A DNA stretch of 64,000 bases from Pseudorhodoplanes sp. (GTDB taxonomy: Bacteria > Pseudomonadota > Alphaproteobacteria > Rhizobiales > Xanthobacteraceae), in NCBI GenBank assembly GCA_022843165.1, contig JALHOD010000007.1, positions 67,101 through 131,100 on the forward strand, given 5' to 3'. Position 1 is the first letter of the stretch, and each line of letters begins with the position of its first letter. The translations under genes and the position numbers were made by a program. The notes under the pieces were generated by a model, which searched no databases, was not told where the DNA came from, and was given only the letters and a program-made list of their open reading frames with translations. Of the stretch, positions 45,933 through 55,738 are shown piece by piece.

Positions 45933-47558
45933 TCACGACGAGCGATTGTGAATGTCCTTCACATCGGTGAACACGATGCCCGGGGCGCGCTCGCGCGTGT
46001 AGTCCAGATAGAACTGGTTCCTGGCTAGGAATACCGGATCGCCGTCGAGATCGTCGGCGATGCCGGACGCATTGTTCTTGATGAAGGTGTCGTAGGCTTT
46101 CGGATCCTCGGACGAGATCCAGCGCGCGAGCTGGAATTCGCTGACGTCCCAGTTCACCTCGAGCCCATATTCGTCCTTCAGCCGCACCCGCAGCACGTCG
46201 AGCTGCAACGGACCAACGACGCCGACCATCGCGGGCGAGCCGTCCTGCGGGCGGAATACCTGCACAACGCCTTCTTCCGCGAGTTGTTGCAGAGCTTCCT
46301 TCAGCTTCTTCGCCTTCATCGCATCGGGCAGCCGCACACGGCGCAGGATTTCCGGCGCGAAGCTCGGTACGCCGACAAAGTTCAGGTCCTCACCTTCGGT
46401 CAGCGTGTCGCCGATACGCAGCGTGCCGTGATTGGGAATGCCGACCACGTCACCGGCATAGGCCTCGTCAGCGACCGAACGGTCCTTGGCGAAAAAGAAT
46501 TGCGGCGCGTTCAGCGCCATCGGCTTGCCGGTGCGACTCTGCTTGACCTTCATGCCGCGCGTCAGCTTGCCGGAGCACAGCCGCGCGAAGGCGATGCGGT
46601 CGCGGTGATTGGGGTCCATGTTGGCCTGGATCTTGAACACAAAGGCCGACATGTTGTTCTCGTCGGCGGCGACCACACGCTTGTCGGCCTTCTGTGCGCG
46701 CGGCGGCGGCGCGATGCGGCCGATGGCATCGAGCAGATCACCGACACCAAAGTTCTTCAGCGCGCTGCCGAAGAAGACCGGCGACAGATGGCCCTCCAGG
46801 AAAGAGTCCAGATCGAATTTCCTGCAGGCGTCGCGCACCAGACCGAGCTCATCCTCGATCGCGGCGGCATCGAGATTGGGATTGAGGGCGGCGACCTCGC
46901 GCACGCTCATGGTGCGCAGCGTGCCGGCCTTGCCGGCATCGCCCTCGATCAGGCGCACGCCGCCGGTCTCGATATCGATTGTGCCGACGAAATCGCGGCC
47001 GCGCCCGACCGGCCAGTTCACCGGCGCGGTGTCGAGCGCCAGCGTTTTCTCGATTTCGTCGAGCAGATCGAAGGGATCGCGGCTCTCGCGGTCCATCTTG
47101 TTGATGAAGGTGAGGATCGGGATGTCGCGCAGCCGGCAGACCTCGAACAGCTTGCGGGTGCGCGCCTCAATACCCTTGGCGGCGTCGATCACCATCACCG
47201 CGGCGTCGACCGCGGTCAGGGTGCGATAGGTGTCCTCGGAAAAGTCCTCGTGGCCCGGCGTGTCGAGCAGATTGAAGACATGGCCGTCATATTCGAAGGT
47301 CATCACTGAGGTGACGACCGAAATGCCGCGCTCCTTCTCGATCGACATCCAGTCGGACTGGGTGGTGCGCCGGTTCTGCTTGGCCTTGACCTGACCGGCG
47401 AGCTGGATCGCGCCGCCGAACAGCAGCAGCTTTTCGGTCAGCGTGGTCTTGCCCGCGTCCGGATGCGAGATGATGGCGAAGGTGCGGCGGCGGCCGATCT
47501 CGGCCGCCAGCGGCGACCGGGCCTCGGCGCCTTCTGCGGCGCGGACGGGAATGTTCAT
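45933..47558 (-). CDS. prfC: peptide chain release factor 3
   Basis: A 541-residue translational GTPase that recycles RF1/RF2 after termination. G1 is SHPDAGKTTLTEKLL, G3 LLDTPGHEDFSEDTYRTL and G4 FINKMDRE; the RF3-specific C-terminal domain includes QVFRPQDGSPAMVGVVGPLQ. The length is typical. It may follow the valS-epimerase-propeller unit, 70 bases downstream of the propeller gene. Confidence 0.97.
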   Translation of the reverse strand: MNIPVRAAEGAEARSPLAAEIGRRRTFAIISHPDAGKTTLTEKLLLFGGAIQLAGQVKAKQNRRTTQSDWMSIEKERGISVVTSVMTFEYDGHVFNLLDTPGHEDFSEDTYRTLTAVDAAVMVIDAAKGIEARTRKLFEVCRLRDIPILTFINKMDRESRDPFDLLDEIEKTLALDTAPVNWPVGRGRDFVGTIDIETGGVRLIEGDAGKAGTLRTMSVREVAALNPNLDAAAIEDELGLVRDACRKFDLDSFLEGHLSPVFFGSALKNFGVGDLLDAIGRIAPPPRAQKADKRVVAADENNMSAFVFKIQANMDPNHRDRIAFARLCSGKLTRGMKVKQSRTGKPMALNAPQFFFAKDRSVADEAYAGDVVGIPNHGTLRIGDTLTEGEDLNFVGVPSFAPEILRRVRLPDAMKAKKLKEALQQLAEEGVVQVFRPQDGSPAMVGVVGPLQLDVLRVRLKDEYGLEVNWDVSEFQLARWISSEDPKAYDTFIKNNASGIADDLDGDPVFLARNQFYLDYTRERAPGIVFTDVKDIHNRSS

Positions 47559-47628
47559 GGCGGGTTCGTTTTACAGGTCCCTGTCCGGGATTCAAGGTTG
47601 CGCCGGAGCCGGCTTGGCGGACCGGAGA

Positions 47629-48585
47629 TCAGCGATAGGAAATGATGAATTCGCAGCCCGAAGCGGTGAAAAATTGCCGAATCACGGCCCCGGTGGCGAG
47701 TTCGAATTCCAGCACCACCGCATCGTCGTGACAGCATAGATAGGCATGCCGGCCGTCGGCCGCAAACCCGAAGCCCATGGGTCCTTTCGGGGTCTGGAGC
47801 GAGGCGATCTGGCTCAGCGTCGCAGCATCGAAAATGGCGGCGTGATTGTCGAGCAGCGAGGACACGCAGACATATTGTCCGTCCGGCGAGATGCGCGCGC
47901 GCTTGAGCTGGTTCGGCCTGCCCTCTCCGCCGGTGACCGCCAGCCTGTGCCGCAATGCATGGGAATGTGCATCGAAGACATAAAGCTCGGGCGTCTGGTG
48001 CGAGCAGACAAACACCGTGCCGCCGTCCGGCGAGACACACAGGCTTTCCGACAAGGTCGGCACCGGAAGGCGATCGACCATCCTGCGCGCCGTGCGATCA
48101 ATCACGGCGACAAAGTCCGAGGTCTTGCAGGCCGCAAAGACCTTGTCGGCCGCGTGGCTGACCGCCAGCCAGTGCGCCGCCTTGCCGGTGTCGATCCGGT
48201 CTATCGCGCTGGTCTGCGGATCGATGGCGAGCGCCGCCGACGCGAGTTCCGCCGTGCACCAGAGGATTCCGTCGCGGTCCATCATCAGCGAATGCGGCGC
48301 GACATCGGCGCCGACATCGATCATGCGCACCACCGATTGCGAGGCGAGATCAATCACCGCGACGCGGCGGTCGGGATTGCTGTTCTTCCCGAATATTCCG
48401 CCGCCATAGACGCTGGCAAAAACCTGCTTGCCGTCCGGCGACAGCACCATCTCGTGCGTGGAAGCCGGCATGGCGATCTCGCCGGTCTTCCGCAGGGTCG
48501 CGGCGTCGAAGAACTGAATGACGCCGGCGGTCTTGGCGGTGACGACGAGATGCGGTCCGCCGGGACGGTTGTTGAAATCTATCAT
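47629..48585 (-). CDS. YncE-like beta-propeller protein
   Basis: A 318-residue protein made of repeated beta-propeller blades with the YncE/40-residue pattern: VLSPDGKQVFASVYGGG, CVSPDGGTVFVCSHQTPELY and ISPDGQYVCVSSLLDNHAAI. No signal peptide is visible, unlike many YncE proteins, so it is probably cytoplasmic. Binding partner or ligand is unknown. Its ATG overlaps the stop of the epimerase gene, giving a coupled valS-epimerase-propeller set. Confidence 0.82.
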   Translation of the reverse strand: MIDFNNRPGGPHLVVTAKTAGVIQFFDAATLRKTGEIAMPASTHEMVLSPDGKQVFASVYGGGIFGKNSNPDRRVAVIDLASQSVVRMIDVGADVAPHSLMMDRDGILWCTAELASAALAIDPQTSAIDRIDTGKAAHWLAVSHAADKVFAACKTSDFVAVIDRTARRMVDRLPVPTLSESLCVSPDGGTVFVCSHQTPELYVFDAHSHALRHRLAVTGGEGRPNQLKRARISPDGQYVCVSSLLDNHAAIFDAATLSQIASLQTPKGPMGFGFAADGRHAYLCCHDDAVVLEFELATGAVIRQFFTASGCEFIISYR

Positions 48586-49313
48586 GCGCCGCCATCCATA
48601 CGAAAGGCGGGATCGAACCCGAGATCCCGTCTCGCCTTCTCGCTCGTCACCTCGCCGTCGTCCTCGGCGACATTGTAAATACCCGGACGTCCGCGCGTCA
48701 GCGCCAGCACGGCCGCGTGGGCGGCGGCGTCGACATGCAGCGGCGCTGCGCCTTTCGGTTTCTCCGTCCAGGTGCCGGGCCCATAGAGCCGCCCGTAGCG
48801 CAGCACGATCCCGTCGATGCCGGGTGTCTGCGTCACCGCCTGTTCGAGCGCGGCCACGCCTTCCACCGTGCGCCGGCGCACGCCTTCCGCCGCAAGATCG
48901 AGCGGCGCGTCCTCGGCATGCGGCTCCCCGCCCGGCGCATAGGCGAAGGCCACGCTCTGCGCGATCACACGGCGCACGCCATTGGCCTGCGCGGCGGCCA
49001 CCAGATTGCGCGTGCCCTCGATGCGCAGGCGCGCATTGCCCTCGAGCGCAGCCTGGATTTTCTTCGGGTCGGAATCCTGCGGCAGGTCGGTCAGTTGATG
49101 GATGATGACGTCGGGCTGCGCGGCATAGACCGCAAGCTTGAGCCTGGCGAGATCGAACACGTCCACCACCGCCGCGGTGGCGCCCAGGGTCGTCAGCGCC
49201 GCAGCCTTGGTTTCGGACCGCGTGGTGCCGGTCACGTCATGGCCGGCCTTGCGCAGCAGTACCACGAGCCGGCGGCCGATGACCCCCGACGCACCGGCGA
49301 GGAAGATGTTCAC
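48582..49313 (-). CDS. NAD(P)-dependent epimerase/dehydratase family protein
   Basis: A 243-residue extended short-chain dehydrogenase. The Rossmann motif is NIFLAGASGVIGRRLVVLL; the usual YxxxK active site is not obvious (the corresponding segment reads PLDLAAEGVRRRTVEGV), so redox or epimerase activity is uncertain. Start is GTG at 49313, sharing bases with the valS stop (GTGA). The stop overlaps the propeller gene ATG. Members of this atypical SDR group are poorly characterised. Confidence 0.82.
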   Translation of the reverse strand: MNIFLAGASGVIGRRLVVLLRKAGHDVTGTTRSETKAAALTTLGATAAVVDVFDLARLKLAVYAAQPDVIIHQLTDLPQDSDPKKIQAALEGNARLRIEGTRNLVAAAQANGVRRVIAQSVAFAYAPGGEPHAEDAPLDLAAEGVRRRTVEGVAALEQAVTQTPGIDGIVLRYGRLYGPGTWTEKPKGAAPLHVDAAAHAAVLALTRGRPGIYNVAEDDGEVTSEKARRDLGFDPAFRMDGGA

Positions 49314-52042
49314 GCCGCGCCCTTCAGGCGTTCGAGCGCTTCCAGAATTTTTGCCTTGCGGCCCTCGGCCTCCTCGCGCTTCTCCTTCTCCTCCTCGACG
49401 ATCTCTTCCGGCGCGTTGGCGACGAACTTCTCGTTCGAGAGCTTGGCGTCGACGCGCTTGATGTCGGATTCGGCCTTCGCAAGCTCCTTGTCGAGCCGGG
49501 CCTTCTCGGCCGCCAGATCGATCACGCCCTTGAGCGGCAGGGCCGCAACCTCGCCGCGCACCAGCAATTGCACCGAGCCCTGCGGGGGGGCGTCCACAAA
49601 GGAAATGTCGGAGACGCGCGCCAGCCGCTTGATGAAATCGGTCCAGCGCTCGGCACGGCCTCTGGTTTCCGCCGACGCATTGACCAGTTGCAGCGGGATC
49701 AGAGTCGCGGGCACGACGTTCATCTCGGCGCGCAGCGAGCGGATCAGCGTGATCAGGTCGATAACCCAGCCAATCTCGGCCTCGGCCTTGTCGTCGGCGA
49801 GACCGTCGAGGGCCGGCCATGGCGTCAGCGCAAGCAGACTGGCGCGCTTCGGCCCCTGCTCCGCGGTCACCGCCCACAATTCCTCGGTGATGAACGGCAT
49901 GAAGGGATGCAGCAGCTTCAGGATTTCATCGAGCGCCCAGGCCGCCATCGCGCGGGTCTCGTCCTTGGCCGCGCCATCGGGACCGGTCAACAGCGGCTTC
50001 GACAGTTCGACATACCAGTCGCAATAGACGTTCCAAACGAAGCGATAGGCTGCACCTGCCGCCTCACTGAAGGCATAAGTCTCGATCGACTGCGTGATCT
50101 CGGCAGCGGCCTTCGCCGTTTCATGGGCGATCCAGCGGTTGAGTGTTTCCTTTGCGTTTTTCGGATCGAAGCCTTCGACGCGGGCGGCGCCGTTGAACTC
50201 GACAAAGCGCGCCGCATTCCAGAGCTTGGTCGCGAAGTTACGATTATTCTCGACGTCCTGTGGTCCAAGCCTGATGTCGTGGCTGGGCGCGACGTTGCGC
50301 ATCAAGGTAAAGCGCAGCGCGTCGGCGCCGTATTCGTCGATGACGCCGAGCGGGTCGACGACATTGCCCTTCGACTTCGACATCTTGGCGCCGGAGGCGT
50401 CGCGCACAAGACGATGGATATAGATGTCGCCGAACGGGACATCGGGCATGAAATGCAGCCCCATCATCATCATGCGCGCGACCCAGAAGAAGATGATGTC
50501 AAAGCCCGTGACCAGCACATTGGTGGGATAATAACGCTTGAGCTCCTTCGTCTCGTCAGGCCAGCCCAGCGTGGAGAACGGCCACAGCGCCGAGGAGAAC
50601 CATGTGTCGAGCACGTCCTCGTCGCGCTTGAGCGGCACGTCCTTGCCGTGCATGGCGCGCGCCTGCTCCTTCGCACCATCTTCGGTTTCGGCAACGAAGT
50701 AATTGCCGTCCGGATCGTACCACGCCGGAATCTGGTGTCCCCACCAGAGCTGGCGGGAAATGCACCAGGGCTGGATGTTCTCCATCCATTCGAAATAGGT
50801 TTTTTCCCAGTTCTTCGGCACGAAGACGGTCTTGTCGCCGCGCACCTTCTCGATTGCGGGCTTCGCGAGCGTCGCGGCGTCGACATACCATTGGTCGGTG
50901 AGATAAGGCTCGATCACCACATTCGAGCGATCGCCATGCGGGACCATGTGGGTGTTGGGTTCGATCTTGTCGACCAGGCCCTTCTCCTCCATGCGTTCGA
51001 CGATCTTCTTGCGCGCCACAAAACGGTCGAGACCGTGCATGGCGAGCGTGTCGTCGAGATCGGCGGATTTCGACAGTCCTTCAACAAAGGTTTCATTGTC
51101 TTTGAGCGCGAGCTTTGCTTCGACGCTGAGGATATTGACCTGCGCCAGATTGTGCCGCTTGCCGACCTCAAAATCGTTGAAGTCGTGCGCCGGTGTGATC
51201 TTGACCGCACCCGAGCCCTTTTCGGGATCGGAATAGTCGTCGGCGACAATCGGAATCTTTCGTCCGACCAGCGGCAAGATCACGTTCTTGCCGACCAGAT
51301 GCTTGTAGCGCTCGTCATCGGGATGCACCGCGACCGCGGTGTCGCCCAGCATGGTTTCAGGGCGCGTGGTGGCGACCACAATGAAGGTCGAGGGATCGTC
51401 GGGGTTGAACGTCTTGCCTTCGATCGGATAGCGCAGATGCCAGAGATGGCTCCTGACCTCGACCTGCATCACTTCCAGATCGGAAATCGCGGTAAGCAGC
51501 TTGGGATCCCAGTTCACCAGCCGCTTGTCTTTATAGATGAGGCCTTCGCGATAGAGGTCGACGAAGACTTTCAGGACCGCCTTGGACAGTCCCTCGTCCA
51601 TGGTGAAGCGCTCGCGCGACCAGTCGCAGGAGGCGCCGAGCCGCTTCAGTTGTTTGATGATGGTGCCGCCGGATTCGGCTTTCCATTGCCAGACCCGTTC
51701 TAGGAATTTCTCGCGCCCCATCTCGCGACGGCCGGGCTGCTGGCGCTCCATCAATTGCCGCTCCACCACCATCTGGGTGGCGATACCGGCATGATCGGTG
51801 CCGACCTGCCAGAGGACGTCCTTGCCGCGCATGCGCTCGAAGCGGCACAAAACATCCTGCAGCGTATTGTTGAGCGCATGGCCCATATGCAAAGAACCGG
51901 TCACATTGGGCGGCGGGATGACGATACAATAAGGTGTCGCATCCGCGCGGTCGGGCCGGCCGGCGCGGAAGGCCAGCGCCTGCTCCCAGGCTTGCGAAAT
52001 GCGGGTTTCCACCTCGGCGGGCTTATAAGTCTTGTCGATCAT
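49310..52042 (-). CDS. valS: valyl-tRNA synthetase
   Basis: Class I synthetase (910 residues) charging tRNA-Val, with an editing domain. Motifs are PPPNVTGSLHMGHALNNT (HIGH equivalent HMGH) and SGAKMSKSKGNVVDPLG (KMSKS); a C-terminal coiled coil (LDKELAKAESDIKRVDAKL) closes the protein. The start at 52042 (MIDKTYKPAEVETRI) matches the family; an in-frame extension to 52102 runs toward the divergent MFS gene. It overlaps the epimerase gene by GTGA. Confidence 0.97.
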   Translation of the reverse strand: MIDKTYKPAEVETRISQAWEQALAFRAGRPDRADATPYCIVIPPPNVTGSLHMGHALNNTLQDVLCRFERMRGKDVLWQVGTDHAGIATQMVVERQLMERQQPGRREMGREKFLERVWQWKAESGGTIIKQLKRLGASCDWSRERFTMDEGLSKAVLKVFVDLYREGLIYKDKRLVNWDPKLLTAISDLEVMQVEVRSHLWHLRYPIEGKTFNPDDPSTFIVVATTRPETMLGDTAVAVHPDDERYKHLVGKNVILPLVGRKIPIVADDYSDPEKGSGAVKITPAHDFNDFEVGKRHNLAQVNILSVEAKLALKDNETFVEGLSKSADLDDTLAMHGLDRFVARKKIVERMEEKGLVDKIEPNTHMVPHGDRSNVVIEPYLTDQWYVDAATLAKPAIEKVRGDKTVFVPKNWEKTYFEWMENIQPWCISRQLWWGHQIPAWYDPDGNYFVAETEDGAKEQARAMHGKDVPLKRDEDVLDTWFSSALWPFSTLGWPDETKELKRYYPTNVLVTGFDIIFFWVARMMMMGLHFMPDVPFGDIYIHRLVRDASGAKMSKSKGNVVDPLGVIDEYGADALRFTLMRNVAPSHDIRLGPQDVENNRNFATKLWNAARFVEFNGAARVEGFDPKNAKETLNRWIAHETAKAAAEITQSIETYAFSEAAGAAYRFVWNVYCDWYVELSKPLLTGPDGAAKDETRAMAAWALDEILKLLHPFMPFITEELWAVTAEQGPKRASLLALTPWPALDGLADDKAEAEIGWVIDLITLIRSLRAEMNVVPATLIPLQLVNASAETRGRAERWTDFIKRLARVSDISFVDAPPQGSVQLLVRGEVAALPLKGVIDLAAEKARLDKELAKAESDIKRVDAKLSNEKFVANAPEEIVEEEKEKREEAEGRKAKILEALERLKGAA

Positions 52043-52158
52043 TGCCGTTTTCTGGAGTTTGGAGTCGCGCGGTACAAAGCCCGGCACGCTTCGCCCTGTC
52101 AACGCCGGGACGCCGCCGGGACGCTGAAACCGCCGTTACAGGCAAAAAGGCACGCGTC

Positions 52159-53370
52159 TTGTCGTCAGCTCCCGCCCCCGCGGCCTCCACCCCGACCCGC
52201 GCCATCATCTTTCTGGCCATGGCCGGATTCGCCAGCCAGGCCATGGTCCGCGGCGCCGATCCGCTCCTGCCGCAGATCGCCGCCGACGTGGGAACCACCG
52301 TCGGCACCGCCTCGATCGTGATCTCGGCCTATGCGGTGTCGCATGGATTCAGTCAGCTTTTTGTCGGGCCGTTCGGCGACCGCTTCCCGAAATACACCAT
52401 GGTCAGTGTGCTGTGCGCGCTGTGCGCGGTGGCGGTCGCCGCCTGCGGCCTCAGCGATTCGCTGACGACACTCGGCATCGCGCGGCTGGTCTGCGGCGTC
52501 TTTGCTGGGCCGATCATCTCGCTGGGCATGGCCTATATCGGCGACAGCGTGCCGTGGGAACGGCGGCAAACCGTGCTCGGCCGCTTTCTGGCCGGACAGA
52601 TCCTCGGCCTGGTCGGCGGACAGATCATCGGCGGCGTGATCGGCGATCATTTCGGCTGGCGCAACGCCTTCTTCTTCACCGCCGCGCTGTTCGCCATCGT
52701 CGCGCTCGCGCTGTTCACCGAGATGCTGCGCAATCCGGCGACACGCAGCGCGCCGCCAAAGGCCGGCTCGACGCGGGGACCCTATGCCGGCTACGTCCCG
52801 CTGTTCCGCAATCCCTGGGCACGCATCGTGCTGTTCACGGTGTTCGTCGAAGCCGCCATCATGTTCGCGGCCTTCGCCTATATCGGCGCGGACCTGCATC
52901 TCCGTCAGGGCATGAGCTTCAGCGCGGTCGGCGCCGTCCTCTCCGCATTCGGGGCCGGCGGCCTGATTTACGTGCTGAGCGTCCAGACTCTGGTCAACCG
53001 GCTGGGACAGACCGGCCTCGTGATCTGGGGCGGCGCGATGCTGTGCGCCTCCTATCTGGCGCTCGCCTTTGTTCCGGTCTGGTGGGTGGCCGCGGGGGCG
53101 ATTGTGGCGATCGGGCTCGGCTTTCACATGTTGCACAACACCTTGCAGGTGAACGCCACCCAGATGGCGCCGGAGACGCGCGCGACCGCGCTCACGGTGT
53201 TTTCGGCCAGCCTCTATTTCGGCCAAAGCCTCGGCGTGGCCCTGGCGGCGCCGGCCGTGGACCGTTTCGGCGCCGCACCCGTGTTTACGGCCACAGCCCT
53301 CATGTGGCCGCTGCTGGCCTGGTGGTTTGTCGGAAAGCTGCGCAGGAAAACCGCAAGCGTCGCGGACTAG
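52159..53370 (+). CDS. MFS transporter (drug/metabolite exporter type)
   Basis: About 403 residues with twelve predicted helices. TM1 (IIFLAMAGFASQAMVRGADP), the loop 2-3 motif GPFGDRFPKYTMVS and the TM5 motif FLAGQILGLVGGQIIGGVIG place it in the major facilitator superfamily, near drug-resistance and arabinose-efflux permeases. No ATG gives a full TM1; TTG at 52159, eight bases after AAGG, is the best start. It is divergent from valS. Substrate unknown. Confidence 0.88.
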   Translation: MSSAPAPAASTPTRAIIFLAMAGFASQAMVRGADPLLPQIAADVGTTVGTASIVISAYAVSHGFSQLFVGPFGDRFPKYTMVSVLCALCAVAVAACGLSDSLTTLGIARLVCGVFAGPIISLGMAYIGDSVPWERRQTVLGRFLAGQILGLVGGQIIGGVIGDHFGWRNAFFFTAALFAIVALALFTEMLRNPATRSAPPKAGSTRGPYAGYVPLFRNPWARIVLFTVFVEAAIMFAAFAYIGADLHLRQGMSFSAVGAVLSAFGAGGLIYVLSVQTLVNRLGQTGLVIWGGAMLCASYLALAFVPVWWVAAGAIVAIGLGFHMLHNTLQVNATQMAPETRATALTVFSASLYFGQSLGVALAAPAVDRFGAAPVFTATALMWPLLAWWFVGKLRRKTASVAD

Positions 53371-53384
53371 CCAGGTAACGCAGG

Positions 53385-54002
53385 CTAGCCTTGGCGTCCG
53401 CGCGAGACGCGCTCGATCTCGGCGCGTACCAGCCGCTCGACCAGACCGGGCAGATTGTCGTCCAGCCAACCTTTCAGCAGCGGACGCAGCATCTCTTTCA
53501 CCAGATCCTCGAGCGTGCGCGCATTCTGCACAAGCACGGTCTGCGCCAAGGTATTGAACGCGGAATCCACCGCCGCCGAGGTGCTGCTGGAGAGCAGCGA
53601 CTCGTGCATGCTGGCGGCCAGTTGCTGCCGGGCCGCCTCCAGATGGTCGGACATGGCGACGTCGCGCGCCGCCTCGCCCTCGGAAAAGACGACATCAGGC
53701 TGTGCGTCGATGGTACGGAAGCTGGGCTCGGGCGCCCGCATCTCGTTGGTCAGATCGAGAATATCGGGCTCCGCCATGACCGGAGCGGGTTCCGGCTCGG
53801 GCTCGGGCATCGCCTGAAACACCGGCGCGGGTTCCGGCGGAGGCGGCGGCGGAGCGGCCACCACCGCGGCAACCGGCGGCGGTGCCGGCGCCGGTGCGCC
53901 GTTGGCGGCAGTCTTGTTGACGTCGTCGTCGGCAATAATGCGCCGGATGGAGGCGAGAATCTCCTCCATGGATGGTTCTTGTGCCTTCGCCGCCTGGGTC
54001 AT
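53385..54002 (-). CDS. popZ: PopZ/DUF2497 polar-organising protein
   Basis: A 205-residue acidic scaffold protein. Family layout is clear: N-terminal motif PSMEEILASIRRIIADDD, a long Pro/Glu/Ala-rich disordered spacer, and a C-terminal helical block (FNTLAQTVLVQNARTLEDLV, EMLRPLLKGWLDDNLPGLVE). In Caulobacter PopZ self-assembles at the poles and tethers ParB and cell-cycle kinases. The start at 54002 matches the family; upstream sequence to 54065 does not. It converges with the MFS gene. Confidence 0.92.
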   Translation of the reverse strand: MTQAAKAQEPSMEEILASIRRIIADDDVNKTAANGAPAPAPPPVAAVVAAPPPPPPEPAPVFQAMPEPEPEPAPVMAEPDILDLTNEMRAPEPSFRTIDAQPDVVFSEGEAARDVAMSDHLEAARQQLAASMHESLLSSSTSAAVDSAFNTLAQTVLVQNARTLEDLVKEMLRPLLKGWLDDNLPGLVERLVRAEIERVSRGRQG

Positions 54003-54121
54003 CGCCGCATTCCCGTCCCGCTTTTGCACCGGCCTCACGGTGATTCGCGGGGAAACGCGAATCACTCGCCACTATCACCATTGTGGCGTGCAAATGGGAG
54101 TATCGCATGGCTAAAACCGAA

Positions 54122-54157
54122 TACAAAACCCTGCATGTGGATACTTCACATGCAGGG
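54122..54157 (-). terminator. rho-independent terminator of tolC
   Basis: CCCTGCATGTG (54129-54139) is the exact complement of CACATGCAGGG (54147-54157), with a 7-nt loop. Read on the minus strand the stem is followed by TTTTGTATT. It begins 20 bases after the tolC stop. Confidence 0.88.
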
Positions 54158-54176
54158 CGATGCGAAAACGGCGCGG

Positions 54177-55577
54177 CTATTTGCCGTCGGGCGTCCGCAC
54201 GCCGATCCAGCTGTCGCGGATCTGCTGGTAGTGCACCATCGGATCATAGAGCGGCACCTGCAGGCCGAGCACCGGAATCGACAAGCGGCCGACCGATGAC
54301 AGAAGCGTGTAGGACGCCACCACGCGATCGCGTTGCGCGGTGACCAAAGCCACGCGCGCATTCACCAGTTCCTGCTGCGCATTCAACACATCGAGCGTGG
54401 TGCGCTGGCCGACCCGCGCCTCTTCGCGCACGCCGTTGAGCGCGATTTCCGCGGCGGCGACCTGTGCTTTGGTGGCTTCGATCTGCGCCTTGGCGGCATC
54501 AAGCTGGCCCCAGGACTGCACCACATTGGCGCGCGCCTGGTCGCGGTTGAGCGCGAGTTCGAGGCGCCGCTGGCTGACGGTTTCCTTGGCCTGCCGGATC
54601 AGCGAATATTCCGAGCCGCCCTGATACAGCGGAACGCTGACCTGGCCGACCACAGCGCCGGCGAATTGCCGGGACGTGCTCAGCGAGGAATCATAATTCT
54701 GCTGCGCACTCGCCTGCACGGTGATGGTCGGATAGAGCGAGCCTTCGTTGACCTTGACCTGCAGGGCGGCGACGTCGACGCCGTATTCGGCGGCGGTGAC
54801 CGACGGGTTTTCCGACTGCCCTTGCGCAACGGCGAGATCGAGGCTGCGCGGCGACAGGCGGTCGACCGGCGTGCCGGCGTTGAGACGGCCCGGCTCGACG
54901 CCGATCACGCGGCGATAGGCCGCGCGCGACGTGGTGAGGTTGGCCTGCGCCGCCAGCATCTGCGATTGCGCAGCGGCGACGCGGGATTCGGCCTGCGCGA
55001 CGTCGGTGCGCGTCACCTCGCCTACATTGAAGCGGTCACGGGTCTGGCGCAGCTGTTCCTGGATGACTTCGACGTTGCGGCGCTGCAGATCGAGAATGGC
55101 GCTGTCGCGCAGCACGTTCATGAAGGCGGTGACGGCGTCGAGCAGGACGGTCTGTTCGATGACCCGCAAGGTTTCGCGCGCCGCGGAGACCTGGCTCTCG
55201 GCCTGCCGGGTGCGGTTGCCGGTCTGGAAGCCGTTATAGAGTGTCTGGGTCAGCGTTCCGCCGACGCTGCGCGGATCGTTCCAGCCGCTCTGGTTGGTCG
55301 TCACGGGCGCGCCGGACGACGTCGTTGTCGTAGACTTGCTGTCGATATACTGCGCGCCGTAATTCGCGGTCGCGCTGATCCTCGGCCGGTATCCCGACAA
55401 CGCCTGCGGCACGTTTTCGTCGGTTGCGCGCACCAAGGCGCGCTGGGCGTTGATCTGCGGATTGTTCTGATAAGCCTGAACCAGCGCGGTTTCGATCGTG
55501 TCCGCGAAAGCACCCTGCGCGACGCTGCACAGGGCGATGACCGCCAACCCCCGAAGACCCCCACCAACCGACCGCAT
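54177..55577 (-). CDS. tolC: TolC family outer membrane efflux protein
   Basis: A 466-residue outer-membrane channel of type I secretion and RND systems. Signal peptide (LRGLAVIALCSVAQGAFA) is followed by two repeats of long helices and beta strands; LDVLNAQQELVNARVALVTA is diagnostic. ATG at 55577 has GGAG seven bases upstream; a GTG at 55616 was rejected. It has its own terminator and follows the PCMT-like gene, a pairing I recall from Rhizobiales. It may serve the RND pump of 33709-37979. Confidence 0.94.
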   Translation of the reverse strand: MRSVGGGLRGLAVIALCSVAQGAFADTIETALVQAYQNNPQINAQRALVRATDENVPQALSGYRPRISATANYGAQYIDSKSTTTTSSGAPVTTNQSGWNDPRSVGGTLTQTLYNGFQTGNRTRQAESQVSAARETLRVIEQTVLLDAVTAFMNVLRDSAILDLQRRNVEVIQEQLRQTRDRFNVGEVTRTDVAQAESRVAAAQSQMLAAQANLTTSRAAYRRVIGVEPGRLNAGTPVDRLSPRSLDLAVAQGQSENPSVTAAEYGVDVAALQVKVNEGSLYPTITVQASAQQNYDSSLSTSRQFAGAVVGQVSVPLYQGGSEYSLIRQAKETVSQRRLELALNRDQARANVVQSWGQLDAAKAQIEATKAQVAAAEIALNGVREEARVGQRTTLDVLNAQQELVNARVALVTAQRDRVVASYTLLSSVGRLSIPVLGLQVPLYDPMVHYQQIRDSWIGVRTPDGK

Positions 55578-55738
55578 TCCCAAACTCCGCCCAAGACCAA
55601 ACCGCGCGCCAGCCACCAGACTCGCAACGCAGAAGCCCCTGCTAACCTATAGCGATAACGGCCGGGTTTGAAACCCCTGGGCCGGAAACGGGCAAAAATG
55701 GAAGGGATTGAGACCTTACGGCTACAGTCGTATTCGGA

